Under the pieces are notes generated by a model that saw only the letters and a list, made by a program, of their open reading frames with translations, was not told the origin of the DNA and did no database searches. The translations under genes were made by a program, and so were the position numbers. From Pseudoalteromonas ostreae (GTDB taxonomy: Bacteria > Pseudomonadota > Gammaproteobacteria > Enterobacterales > Alteromonadaceae), in contig NZ_JAGPYN010000016.1 of the NCBI RefSeq assembly GCF_018069805.1, positions 1-64,000 on the forward strand: a stretch of DNA of 64,000 nt. The letters run 5' to 3'. Positions within the stretch are counted from its first letter, which is position 1. Each line of letters opens with the position of its first letter. This document shows positions 14,725 to 23,159 of the stretch, one piece after another.

Positions 14725-17391
14725 ATGTCTGAAGTCAATAAAATTGACGTAGACGCGCTAGAAACACAAGAGTGGTTACAAGCTCTTGAATCAGTTGTGC
14801 GCGAAGAAGGTGTTGAACGTGCTCAGTTTTTACTTGAGCAAGTATTAGAGCAAGCCCGTTTAGACGGTGTTGATATGCCTACAGGTATCAGCACAAACTA
14901 CGTTAATACGATCCCGGTAGATCAAGAGCCTGCATACCCTGGGGACGTAAACCTTGAGCGCCGTATTCGTTCTATTATTCGTTGGAACGCAATCATGATT
15001 GTATTGCGTGCTTCGAAAAAAGACCTCGACCTAGGCGGCCATATGGCGTCTTACCAGTCATCAGCGGCGTTTTATGAAGTATGTTTTAACCATTTCTTCA
15101 AAGCACCAAATGACGTAGACGGCGGTGACTTAGTTTATTATCAAGGTCATATCTCTCCGGGTATTTATGCACGTGCATTTGTTGAAGGTCGTTTATCTGC
15201 TGCGCAGCTTGATAACTTCCGTCAAGAAGTTGATGGCGAAGGTTTACCATCTTACCCACACCCTAAATTAATGCCTGAATTCTGGCAGTTCCCTACGGTA
15301 TCTATGGGTCTTGGTCCTATCGCGTCTATTTATCAAGCGCGCTTCTTAAAGTACCTAGATGGTCGTGGCTTAAAAGACACTAAAAACCAACGTGTATACG
15401 CGTTTTTAGGCGACGGCGAAATGGATGAGCCAGAATCGCGTGGCGCTATTTCTTTTGCTGCTCGTGAAAAACTAGACAACCTTTGTTACTTAATTAACTG
15501 TAACTTACAGCGCCTAGACGGCCCAGTAATGGGGAATGGTAAAATCATTCAAGAGCTTGAAGGTCTATTTAAAGGCGCTGGCTGGAATGTGATCAAGCTA
15601 GTGTGGGGCAGCGGCTGGGATATCCTACTAGCTAAAGACACCACGGGTAAGTTATTGCAATTGATGAACGAAACAGTCGATGGCGATTACCAAACTTATA
15701 AAGCTAAAAATGGCGCGTACGTACGTGAACATTTCTTTGGTCGTTACCCTGAAACAGCAGCACTTGTTGCTGATATGACAGATGACGAAATCTTCGCGCT
15801 TAAGCGTGGTGGTCATGAACCATCAAAATTATTCGCTGCATTCAAAAAAGCAGAAGAGACCAAAGGTCGCCCAACAGTTATCCTAGCTAAAACTGTAAAA
15901 GGTTACGGTATGGGTGAAGCGGCTGAAGGTAAGAATATTGCTCACCAAGTGAAAAAAATGGACATGTCACACGTTGCCCATTTACGTTCACGTTTAGGTC
16001 TTGATGATTTAGTATCTGAAGAGCAACTTGCAGAACTACCTTATTTAACACTTGAAGATGGTTCGGCTGAGCACAAGTACTTACATGCTCGCCGTGATGC
16101 ACTTAAAGGTTATACGCCAAAACGTATTCCTAACTTTACTGAAAAGTTAGTACTGCCAGAAGTAGACGCGTTCAAGCCACTACTTGAAGAGCAAAAGCGT
16201 GATATCTCTACCACTATGGGTTTTGTTCGTGCACTTAATATCTTATTGAAAGATAAAGGTATTGGTAAAAATATCGTACCAATTATTGCCGATGAAGCGC
16301 GTACTTTTGGTATGGAAGGTTTATTCCGTCAAATTGGTATTTATAATCCACATGGCCAAAACTATACGCCGCAAGACCGCGATATCGTTTCTTACTACAA
16401 AGAAGCAACATCAGGTCAAGTATTGCAAGAAGGTATCAACGAGTTAGGTGCAATGTCATCGTGGGTTGCTGCGGCAACATCATACAGCACTAACGATTTA
16501 CCAATGATCCCATTTTATATCTACTATTCAATGTTCGGTTTCCAACGTGTTGGCGACATGGCATGGATGGCGGGTGATCAACAAGCACGTGGTTTCTTAC
16601 TAGGTGCTACTGCTGGTCGTACAACATTAAACGGTGAAGGCCTACAGCACGAAGATGGTCACAGCCATATTCTTGCAAACACAGTACCTAACTGTATCTC
16701 TTACGATCCAACATACGCTTACGAAGTAGCGGTTATTGTTCAAGATGGTATTCGTCGTATGTACGGTGAAGAGCAAGAAAACATTTACTACTACCTAACG
16801 CTTATGAACGAAAACTATGCACAACCTGCTATGCCAGAAGGTGCTGAAGAAGGTATTCGTAAAGGTATTTATAAGCTTGAAAGCTACGCAGGCAAAAAAG
16901 CCAACGCACAACTACTAAGCTCAGGCACTATCATGACTGAAGTGCGTAAAGCTGCTGCCATCTTAAGTGATGATTACGGTATTGCATCTGATGTTTACTC
17001 GGTAACGTCGTTTAACGAATTAACTCGTGAAGGGCAAGATGCTGAGCGTTTCAATATGCTTAACCCAGAAAGCGAGCAGAAGACTGCCTACATCACCAGT
17101 GTATTAAATGACTCAGTGACTGTTGCCGCAACGGATTACATGAAAAACTACGCAGAACAAGCGCGTTCATTCATTCCAAGCAGCAACTACAAAGTATTAG
17201 GTACCGATGGTTACGGTCGTTCTGATAGCCGTGAAAACCTTCGTCGTCACTTTGAAGTTAACGCCAGCTACGTAGTAGTTGCGACGTTATCTGAACTTGC
17301 TAAACGTGGTGAAGTTGAGAAGTCAGTTGTGGTTGAAGCACTTAAAAAGTTCAACATCGACACTAACAAACTTAATCCACTGTACGCATAA
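14725..17391 (+). CDS. aceE: pyruvate dehydrogenase E1 component, homodimeric
   Basis: An 888-residue thiamine-diphosphate enzyme that decarboxylates pyruvate and acetylates the lipoyl group of E2. The ThDP motif is visible as [15 protein letters not shown] through [10 protein letters not shown] (about residues 230-265), with [16 protein letters not shown] and [13 protein letters not shown] in the middle domain. Full length (E. coli 887). A leader of about 108 bp separates it from pdhR, with AAGGA before the ATG. The codon choice is that of a highly expressed gene. Confidence 0.98.
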   Translation: MSEVNKIDVDALETQEWLQALESVVREEGVERAQFLLEQVLEQARLDGVDMPTGISTNYVNTIPVDQEPAYPGDVNLERRIRSIIRWNAIMIVLRASKKDLDLGGHMASYQSSAAFYEVCFNHFFKAPNDVDGGDLVYYQGHISPGIYARAFVEGRLSAAQLDNFRQEVDGEGLPSYPHPKLMPEFWQFPTVSMGLGPIASIYQARFLKYLDGRGLKDTKNQRVYAFLGDGEMDEPESRGAISFAAREKLDNLCYLINCNLQRLDGPVMGNGKIIQELEGLFKGAGWNVIKLVWGSGWDILLAKDTTGKLLQLMNETVDGDYQTYKAKNGAYVREHFFGRYPETAALVADMTDDEIFALKRGGHEPSKLFAAFKKAEETKGRPTVILAKTVKGYGMGEAAEGKNIAHQVKKMDMSHVAHLRSRLGLDDLVSEEQLAELPYLTLEDGSAEHKYLHARRDALKGYTPKRIPNFTEKLVLPEVDAFKPLLEEQKRDISTTMGFVRALNILLKDKGIGKNIVPIIADEARTFGMEGLFRQIGIYNPHGQNYTPQDRDIVSYYKEATSGQVLQEGINELGAMSSWVAAATSYSTNDLPMIPFYIYYSMFGFQRVGDMAWMAGDQQARGFLLGATAGRTTLNGEGLQHEDGHSHILANTVPNCISYDPTYAYEVAVIVQDGIRRMYGEEQENIYYYLTLMNENYAQPAMPEGAEEGIRKGIYKLESYAGKKANAQLLSSGTIMTEVRKAAAILSDDYGIASDVYSVTSFNELTREGQDAERFNMLNPESEQKTAYITSVLNDSVTVAATDYMKNYAEQARSFIPSSNYKVLGTDGYGRSDSRENLRRHFEVNASYVVVATLSELAKRGEVEKSVVVEALKKFNIDTNKLNPLYA

Positions 17392-17401
17392 GAGGTTTGC
17401 A

Positions 17402-19309
17402 ATGAGTATTGAAATTAAAGTACCAGATATCGGTGGCGATGAAGTCGAAGTAACCGAAATTCTAGTGAGCGTTGGTGACAAAGTTGACGTTGACCAATCA
17501 TTACTAACTGTTGAGGGTGATAAAGCCTCAATGGAAGTACCTGCGGCACAAGCCGGTACTGTAAAAGAAATCAAAGTAAACGTGGGTGACACGGTTACTA
17601 CGGGCTCTTTAGTATTTTTATTTGAAGGCGAAAGCGCTGGCGAAGAAAAAGCGCCGGAAGCTTCGGCTAAATCTGAAGATGCAGCACCAGCTGCGTCTTC
17701 TGGTTCAACAACTAAAGAAGTCACCGTACCAGATATCGGCGATGATGAAGTTGAAGTAACGGAAATCATGGTTGCTGTTGGCGACACCGTTTCAGAAGAA
17801 CAATCTATCTTAAACGTTGAAGGCGACAAAGCGGCAATGGAAGTACCAGCGCCGTTTGCAGGTACTGTTAAAGAAATTAAAGTTGCCGCTGGCGATAAAG
17901 TAAAAACAGGCTCTTTAGTGTTTGTTTTTGAAGTGGCTGGTAGTGAGCCTGCAGCTGCGAAAGCAGAAACAGCGCCAGCTCAAGAGTCTGCGCCGGCACA
18001 AAGTTCAGCGCTAAGCACTAAAGAAGTAAACGTGCCTGATATCGGCGGTGATGAGGTTGAAGTCACTGAAGTGATGGTTGCAGTAGGCGATAAGGTTACT
18101 GAAGATCAGTCAATCTTAAACGTTGAAGGCGACAAAGCGGCAATGGAAGTACCAGCACCATTTGCCGGTACTGTTAAAGAGATTAAAGTTGCTGCGGGCG
18201 ATAAAGTATCGACCGGTTCACTTATCTTTGTATTTGAAGTGCAAGGCAGTGCACCTGCAGCTACCGCTGAAAAAACGGCTTCTGAATCTGCACCAGCAGC
18301 AAAAGCAGAGTCGGCACCAGCGCCACAAGCAGCACCGGCAAAAGCCAGCAATGAAAGCTTTGAGAACAACAGTGCATATGCTCACGCATCGCCAGTTGTG
18401 CGCCGTTTAGCCCGTGAGTTTGGTATTAACCTTGCGAATGTTAAAGGCTCTGGCCGTAAAAACCGTGTTGTTAAAGAAGACGTGCAAAACTATGTGAAGA
18501 ACTTAGTTAAGCAAGTTGAGTCTGGTCAGCTTTCAGCTGGTAACGGCAATGCAGGTGGTGGTGAACTTGGTTTAATTCCATGGCCAAAAGTTGATTTTGC
18601 TAAATTTGGTGAAATCGAAGAGAAGAAACTATCTCGCATTCAAAAGCTATCAGGTAAAAACTTACACCGTAACTGGGTGCAAATCCCTCACGTTACCCAG
18701 TTTGATGAAGCTGATATCACAACGCTTGAAGAGTTCCGCAAAGAGCAAAATGCTCTGGCAGAAAAGAAAAAGCTCGGCGTTAAAATTACGCCACTGGTAT
18801 TTGTAATGAAAGCAGCGGCAAAAGCGCTCGCTGAGTTCCCTACATTTAACTCGTCGCTATCTGCAGATGGTGAAAGCTTAATCCTTAAAAAGTACATCAA
18901 TATCGGTGTTGCGGTTGATACGCCAAATGGTTTAGTTGTTCCCGTATTTAAAGATGTTGATAAAAAAGGCATCATTGAATTATCACGTGAATTGATGGAA
19001 GTATCAGTTAAAGCGCGTGACGGCAAACTAACCTCGTCTGATATGCAAGGTGGCTGTTTTACTATTTCAAGCTTAGGTGGTATCGGTGGTACGGCATTTA
19101 CGCCAATCGTTAACGCGCCAGAGGTTGCTATTTTAGGTGTCTCTAAATCTGAAATGAAACCGAAATGGAATGGCAAAGAGTTTGAGCCTAAACTGATGGT
19201 TCCACTTTCTATGTCATACGACCATAGGGTGATTGACGGTGCACTAGCGGCACGCTTTACTGTAACGCTTGCAAGTTACATGAGCGATATACGCCAGTTA
19301 GTAATGTAA
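17402..19309 (+). CDS. aceF: pyruvate dehydrogenase E2, dihydrolipoyl acetyltransferase
   Basis: A 635-residue core enzyme of the complex. Three lipoyl domains lie at about residues 1-80, 105-185 and 210-290, each with the lipoylated Lys in GDKA ([12 protein letters not shown] once, [12 protein letters not shown] twice), joined by Ala/Pro/Glu-rich linkers. Then come the E1/E3-binding domain ([17 protein letters not shown], about 325-360) and the catalytic domain with C-terminal [10 protein letters not shown]. The start is the ATG at 17402, which has GAGG upstream and gives the standard [12 protein letters not shown]-terminus. It begins 10 bases after aceE. Domains 2 and 3 are nearly identical at DNA level. 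Confidence 0.97.
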   Translation: MSIEIKVPDIGGDEVEVTEILVSVGDKVDVDQSLLTVEGDKASMEVPAAQAGTVKEIKVNVGDTVTTGSLVFLFEGESAGEEKAPEASAKSEDAAPAASSGSTTKEVTVPDIGDDEVEVTEIMVAVGDTVSEEQSILNVEGDKAAMEVPAPFAGTVKEIKVAAGDKVKTGSLVFVFEVAGSEPAAAKAETAPAQESAPAQSSALSTKEVNVPDIGGDEVEVTEVMVAVGDKVTEDQSILNVEGDKAAMEVPAPFAGTVKEIKVAAGDKVSTGSLIFVFEVQGSAPAATAEKTASESAPAAKAESAPAPQAAPAKASNESFENNSAYAHASPVVRRLAREFGINLANVKGSGRKNRVVKEDVQNYVKNLVKQVESGQLSAGNGNAGGGELGLIPWPKVDFAKFGEIEEKKLSRIQKLSGKNLHRNWVQIPHVTQFDEADITTLEEFRKEQNALAEKKKLGVKITPLVFVMKAAAKALAEFPTFNSSLSADGESLILKKYINIGVAVDTPNGLVVPVFKDVDKKGIIELSRELMEVSVKARDGKLTSSDMQGGCFTISSLGGIGGTAFTPIVNAPEVAILGVSKSEMKPKWNGKEFEPKLMVPLSMSYDHRVIDGALAARFTVTLASYMSDIRQLVM

Positions 19310-19346
19310 TGCACTAATTGATGCATCTAGTTAAATAAATAGAATC

Positions 19347-19380
19347 AAATCCCAGCCAGTTGTTTTTAGCTGGGATTTTT
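19347..19380 (+). terminator. terminator after aceF
   Basis: AAATCCCAGC and GCTGGGATTTTT arms with a T run, 38 bp after aceF. It probably reduces but does not abolish read-through into lpdA, which lies 200 bp downstream and may have its own promoter. Confidence 0.8.
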
Positions 19381-19509
19381 ACCATTTGCAATGATACACT
19401 ACTGGTATATTTTGCATAAATTTTTGATCTGCTCTGGCTTTCTGCCCATGCAGAAACATGGCAGTTAAACTTTAGGGCAGTGTCCCGTTCAAACAATTAA
19501 GGTAAAAGC

Positions 19510-20937
19510 ATGAGCAACGAATTAAAAACTCAAGTTGTTATATTAGGCGGTGGTCCTGGTGGTTATTCTGCGGCTTTCCGTGCTGCTGACTTGGGCTTAG
19601 AAGTTACATTAGTAGAATCTCGCGACACATTAGGCGGTGTATGTCTTAATGTGGGTTGTATCCCTTCAAAAGCACTTTTACACGTAGCTAAAGTAATTGA
19701 TGACGCAGCTGAAATGTCGTCTCATGGTGTTACTTTTGGCGCACCACAAATTGACTTAGACAAAATCCGTTCATGGAAAGAGTCTGTAATTGGTCAGTTA
19801 ACTGGCGGCCTAGACGGCATGGCTAAAATGCGTAAAGTTAAAGTGGTTTACGGTTACGGTAAATTCACTGGCAACAACACTCTTGATGTTGAAGGCGCAG
19901 ATGGTAAAACAACAATTACCTTTGATAATGCAATTATCGCAGCAGGCTCGCAACCAGTTAACTTACCTTTCATCCCTGAAGATGACCGTGTAATTGACTC
20001 AACTGGCGCGCTTGAGCTTAAAGACGTACCAGAGAAACTACTTGTATTAGGTGGTGGTATCATCGGTCTTGAGATGGGCACTGTGTACCGTGCACTAGGT
20101 TCTGCAATCGACGTAGTTGAATTTGCTGACCAACTAGTACCAGCGGCTGATAAAGACGTTATCAAGATTTACCAAAAATACGTGAGCAAAAAGTTCAACG
20201 TAATGCTTTCTACTAAAGTAACTGGCGTTGAAGCAAAAGACGACGGCCTATACGTAACGTTTGAAGGTAAAAATGCACCGGCTGAACCTGTACGTTATGA
20301 CAAAGTACTTGTTGCTGTTGGTCGTACACCAAACGGTAAACTACTTGATGCAGACAAAGCGGGCGTTAACGTTGATGAGCGTGGCTTTATCAATGTTGAT
20401 AAGCAACTTAAAACAAACGTTAATCACATCTTCGCGATTGGTGACATTGTTGGTCAACCTATGCTTGCGCACAAAGCGGTTCACGAAGCACACGTTGCAG
20501 CTGAAGTTATCTCTGGTCAAAAACATTTCTTTGACCCTAAATGCATTCCTTCAATCGCCTATACTGATCCAGAAATCGCTTGGGTTGGCGTAACTGAGAA
20601 AGAAGCAAAAGAGCAAGGCTTAAGCATCGAAACAGCGGTATTCCCATGGGCTGCATCAGGTCGTGCAATTGCATCTGCCCGTACTGAAGGTCAAACTAAG
20701 CTTATCTTTGATAAAGACAGTGGCCGTGTTATCGGTGGCGCTATGGTTGGTATCAACGCAGGCGAAATGCTTGGCGAAATCGGCTTAGCAGTTGAAATGG
20801 GCGCAGATGGCGAAGACTTAGCGCTTACAATTCACGCTCACCCAACATTGAACGAATCAATTGGCCTTGCAGCTGAAATCTTTGAAGGTTCGATCACTGA
20901 TTTACCAAACAAAAAAGCAGTTAAAAAGAAGAAGTAA
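19510..20937 (+). CDS. lpdA: dihydrolipoyl dehydrogenase (E3)
   Basis: A 475-residue FAD disulfide reductase that reoxidises dihydrolipoamide in the pyruvate and 2-oxoglutarate complexes. Visible: the FAD-binding GGGPGGYSAAFRAADLG, the redox-active GGVCLNVGCIPSKALL near residue 45, the NAD-binding GGGIIGLEMG, the second FAD motif IFAIGDIVGQPMLAHKA, and the C-terminal HAHPTLNES with the catalytic His. Length matches E. coli Lpd (474). It ends in a lysine-rich tail (KKAVKKKK). Confidence 0.98.
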   Translation: MSNELKTQVVILGGGPGGYSAAFRAADLGLEVTLVESRDTLGGVCLNVGCIPSKALLHVAKVIDDAAEMSSHGVTFGAPQIDLDKIRSWKESVIGQLTGGLDGMAKMRKVKVVYGYGKFTGNNTLDVEGADGKTTITFDNAIIAAGSQPVNLPFIPEDDRVIDSTGALELKDVPEKLLVLGGGIIGLEMGTVYRALGSAIDVVEFADQLVPAADKDVIKIYQKYVSKKFNVMLSTKVTGVEAKDDGLYVTFEGKNAPAEPVRYDKVLVAVGRTPNGKLLDADKAGVNVDERGFINVDKQLKTNVNHIFAIGDIVGQPMLAHKAVHEAHVAAEVISGQKHFFDPKCIPSIAYTDPEIAWVGVTEKEAKEQGLSIETAVFPWAASGRAIASARTEGQTKLIFDKDSGRVIGGAMVGINAGEMLGEIGLAVEMGADGEDLALTIHAHPTLNESIGLAAEIFEGSITDLPNKKAVKKKK

Positions 20938-20956
20938 TTCTTTTAGTTAATTGTTT

Positions 20957-20986
20957 AAAAACCCAAGCCCCGGCTTGGGTTTTTTG
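20957..20986 (+). terminator. terminator of lpdA
   Basis: AAACCCAAGC and GCTTGGGTTTTTT arms with a run of T, about 20 bp after the stop codon. A REP palindrome follows at once. Confidence 0.85.
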
Positions 20987-20990
20987 TTTT

Positions 20991-21013
20991 GTAGGCGCGG
21001 GTTTACCCCGCGC
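20991..21013 (+). repeat. single REP-like palindrome
   Basis: GTAGGCGCGGG...CCCCGCGC, intact GTAG head, between the lpdA terminator and tapT. Confidence 0.75.
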
Positions 21014-21059
21014 GAATGTGCTACAATACGCGCCGAACAATTTTTAGGTACTTTTTTAG

Positions 21060-21761
21060 GTGACAAACCTTGTGACTAACCGCTCTGCTAATTCAGTACT
21101 TACTTTGCGTGCCCAGCAAATTAGTGAATCTCGCCGTGAGTTTAATGCTCGTGGCGGTAAAATGGATCGCTGTGAGCGATGCTTAATTGCAAAACATTAT
21201 TGTATTTGTGACGGTGTGGAGCAGGCTGATAGTCAGGCGGCGGTATGCTTACTGATGTACCACAACGAGAGTTTTAAACCCTCTAATACAGGGCGTTTAA
21301 TTGCTGAAATCATTCCTGATAATCATGCTTTTCGCTGGGACAGGACTGATCCTGACGAGAAACTATTAGCTTTATTGAGCGATCCACAATATCAGCCTAT
21401 GTTGATCTTTCCTGCTACAGATGTTGAAGATACCGCACGCGTTATTACTGATGTACAACACCAGCCTAATAAACGCCCTTTATTTATCTTTTTAGATGGC
21501 ACCTGGCGTGAAGCGAAAAAAATGATCCGCAAAAGCCCTTATCTCGATAATTTACCCGTGCTGTCGATCACTGCAGAAAAGCTCTCAGATTATCGCTTAC
21601 GTGTAGCCCCTCACGCACACCAACTTGGCACCGCAGAAGTGGCAATTATGGTGTTAGCACTGGCAGGCGAGGCTGATGCCGCAACAAAGCTTGAGCAGCA
21701 TTTTATGAAATTCCGCGATGCGTATTTATTAGGCAAACGCAACAAAGGCCGACCAGCGTAG
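21060..21761 (+). CDS. tapT: tRNA-uridine aminocarboxypropyltransferase (DTW domain)
   Basis: A 233-residue DTW-domain protein. The E. coli homologue TapT (YfiP) forms acp3U at position 47 of tRNA from S-adenosylmethionine. Visible: an N-terminal Cys motif CERCLIAKHYCIC (zinc type), the substrate region SFKPSNTGRLIAEIIPD, and the DTW-family signature as LDGTWREAKKM followed by RKSPYLDNLPV. The start is GTG at 21060 with a second GTG at 21072 also possible. The stop codon TAG is supplied by the GTAG head of a REP palindrome, so the repeat has landed on, or set, the gene end. Confidence 0.88.
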   Translation: MTNLVTNRSANSVLTLRAQQISESRREFNARGGKMDRCERCLIAKHYCICDGVEQADSQAAVCLLMYHNESFKPSNTGRLIAEIIPDNHAFRWDRTDPDEKLLALLSDPQYQPMLIFPATDVEDTARVITDVQHQPNKRPLFIFLDGTWREAKKMIRKSPYLDNLPVLSITAEKLSDYRLRVAPHAHQLGTAEVAIMVLALAGEADAATKLEQHFMKFRDAYLLGKRNKGRPA

Positions 21762-22107
21762 GCGCGGGTTTACCCCGCGCAAATGTAAGTACGGGACAAA
21801 ATAAGCCACGGAACAGCTCCTGTCGCGATATAAAATCGCTGCTACGAATTTGCAATACCTTGTAGGCGCGGGTTTACCCCGCGCAAATGTAAAATATAAG
21901 CACGGGATAAAAATCAGCCACGGCACCGCTCTGGTCGCGATATAAAGTCGCTGCTACGAATTTGCAATACCTTGTAGGCGCGGGTTTACCCCGCGCAAAT
22001 GCAACATATAAGCACGGGGTAAAATTCAGCCACGGAACAGCTCCTGTCGCGATATAAAATCGCTGCTACGAATTTGCAATACCTTGTAGGCGCGGGTTAA
22101 CCCCGCG
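21758..22107. repeat. REP/BIME array, left part
   Basis: Four GTAGGCGCGGG...CCCCGCG palindromes on the + strand at 21758-21780, 21862-21884, 21974-21996 and 22086-22107 alternate with three palindromes of the second class in reverse orientation (TCGCGATATAAA...CGCTGCTAC at 21823-21845, 21935-21957, 22047-22069). The composite unit is 104 to 112 bp with conserved spacer text (TACGGGACAAAA/GCACGGGATAAAA, CCACGGAACAGCTC). Alternating inverted REPs joined by conserved spacers define a BIME. This fills the 428-bp gap to the RAYT gene. Confidence 0.88.
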
Positions 22108-22189
22108 TAGTATCAAGTTAAATGAGCTGCAAATTTAACAACGTTTGAATTTTGATCTACATTTATACTTTACCTACAAGGATTGGTAG

Positions 22190-22673
22190 ATGTATAAATC
22201 GCAAAATTTAAGAAAGGGACGGGTTTCTTTATCAAATCACTTTTATGTAATTACCCTCGTTACACATAATCGCAGTAATTACTTTGTAAGTTTGGATTTT
22301 AATCGCCAAATTATAAAGCAAATGCAGTTATTGGAAGTACAAAAATACCTCAAATCTAATGCACTTATTGGAAGTACAAAAATACCTCAAATCTAATGCA
22401 CTTATTGTTATGCCAAATCATATCCATTGGCAATTTCAGTTGCTAAATAACAATCTTTTACCACAAGCAATCCGTTGCTTTAAAGGGCGAACGGCAGTTG
22501 TATGCCGTGAATTTGGTATTTATAAATTATGGCAAAAAGGATATTACGATCATTTAATTAGAGATGAAGATGATTTGGTTAAGAGTGCGCGTTATATAAT
22601 TGCGAATTCACTAAGAGCGGGCTTGGTTAAAAATGTGGCTGATTATCCATATTGGGATTGTGTTTATGTTTGA
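22190..22673 (+). pseudogene. RAYT (REP-associated tyrosine transposase), frameshifted
   Basis: Two overlapping frames together form one Y1/IS200-like RAYT of 148 residues. The N-terminal part has LRKGRVSLSNHFYVITLVTH, the usual RAYT start. The C-terminal part has VMPNHIHW (the metal-binding His pair) and SARYIIANSLRAGL (the likely catalytic Tyr) and ends at YPYWDCVYV. The frames are separated by a 37-bp tandem duplication (22328-22401); removing one copy restores a single frame. The gene lies between the two REP arrays, the standard position of a RAYT next to its own substrate. As it stands it cannot make a full protein unless frameshifting occurs. Confidence 0.85.
22328..22401 (+). repeat. 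37-bp direct tandem duplication inside the RAYT gene
   Basis: Two identical 37-bp copies, 22328-22364 and 22365-22401, begin with TTATTGGAAGTAC. The copies are bordered by AATGCAGTTATTG and AATGCACTTATTG, a 12-of-13 direct repeat that would allow replication slippage. 37 is not a multiple of 3, so the frame shifts. Confidence 0.95.
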
Positions 22674-22692
22674 GTCTTAGCATTTTGGTGAT

Positions 22693-23090
22693 GTAGGCGT
22701 AGGTTAACCCCGCGCAAATGCAACATATAAGCACGGGATAAAATTCAGCCGGAACGGCTCTTGTCACGATATAAAATCGCTGCTAAGAATGTGTTATACC
22801 TTGTAGGCGCGGGTTTACCCCGCGCAAATGTAAAATGTAAGTACGAGATAAAATTCAGCCACAGAACGGCTCGCTGTCGCGATATAAAATCGCTGCTACG
22901 AATGTGTAATATTTTGTAGGTGCGGGTTTACCCCGCGTTGTAGCTCGAAAAATCGCGATATAAAATCGCTGCTACGGGGTGTGCAATATCTCGTAGGCGC
23001 GGGTTTACCCCGCGTTGTAGCTCGAAAAATCGCGATATAAATCGCTGCTACGAATGGGCAACATCTTGTAGGCGCGGGTTTACCCCGCGC
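22693..23090. repeat. REP/BIME array, right part
   Basis: Five + strand palindromes of the GTAGGCGCGGG class (22693-22715, 22803-22825, 22916-22937, 22993-23014, 23068-23090) alternate with four reverse palindromes of the GTAGCAGCGATTT class (22764-22786, 22877-22899, 22953-22975, 23030-23051). The first two units are about 110 bp; the last two are shorter (75-77 bp) and use another spacer (TTGTAGCTCGAAAAA). It fills the 486-bp gap between the RAYT gene and rapA. Confidence 0.88.
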
Positions 23091-23100
23091 AAATGCAATA

Positions 23101-23136
23101 AAAAGCGCGGTGTAACTTAACACACCGCGCTTTTTT
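23101..23136. terminator. bidirectional terminator, downstream of rapA
   Basis: AAAAGCGCGGTGT and ACACCGCGCTTTTTT form a strong stem with A/T runs on both sides, 24 bp past the rapA stop codon. It directly follows the last REP unit. Confidence 0.85.
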
Positions 23137-23159
23137 AAACTTACAACTCAAAACTCAAA

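Noticed and set aside
17323..18369. Long minus-strand frames opposite aceF
   Set aside because: They mirror the Ala/Glu/Val-rich lipoyl region of a highly expressed gene and have no features of their own.
22190..22673. Programmed ribosomal frameshift in the RAYT gene
   Set aside because: The frame change is fully explained by an exact 37-bp duplication; no slippery heptamer with a downstream stem was seen at the junction.
21758..23090. CRISPR array
   Set aside because: Repeats are palindromes in alternating orientation, with spacers that are themselves conserved, and no cas genes are near. This is a REP/BIME array.
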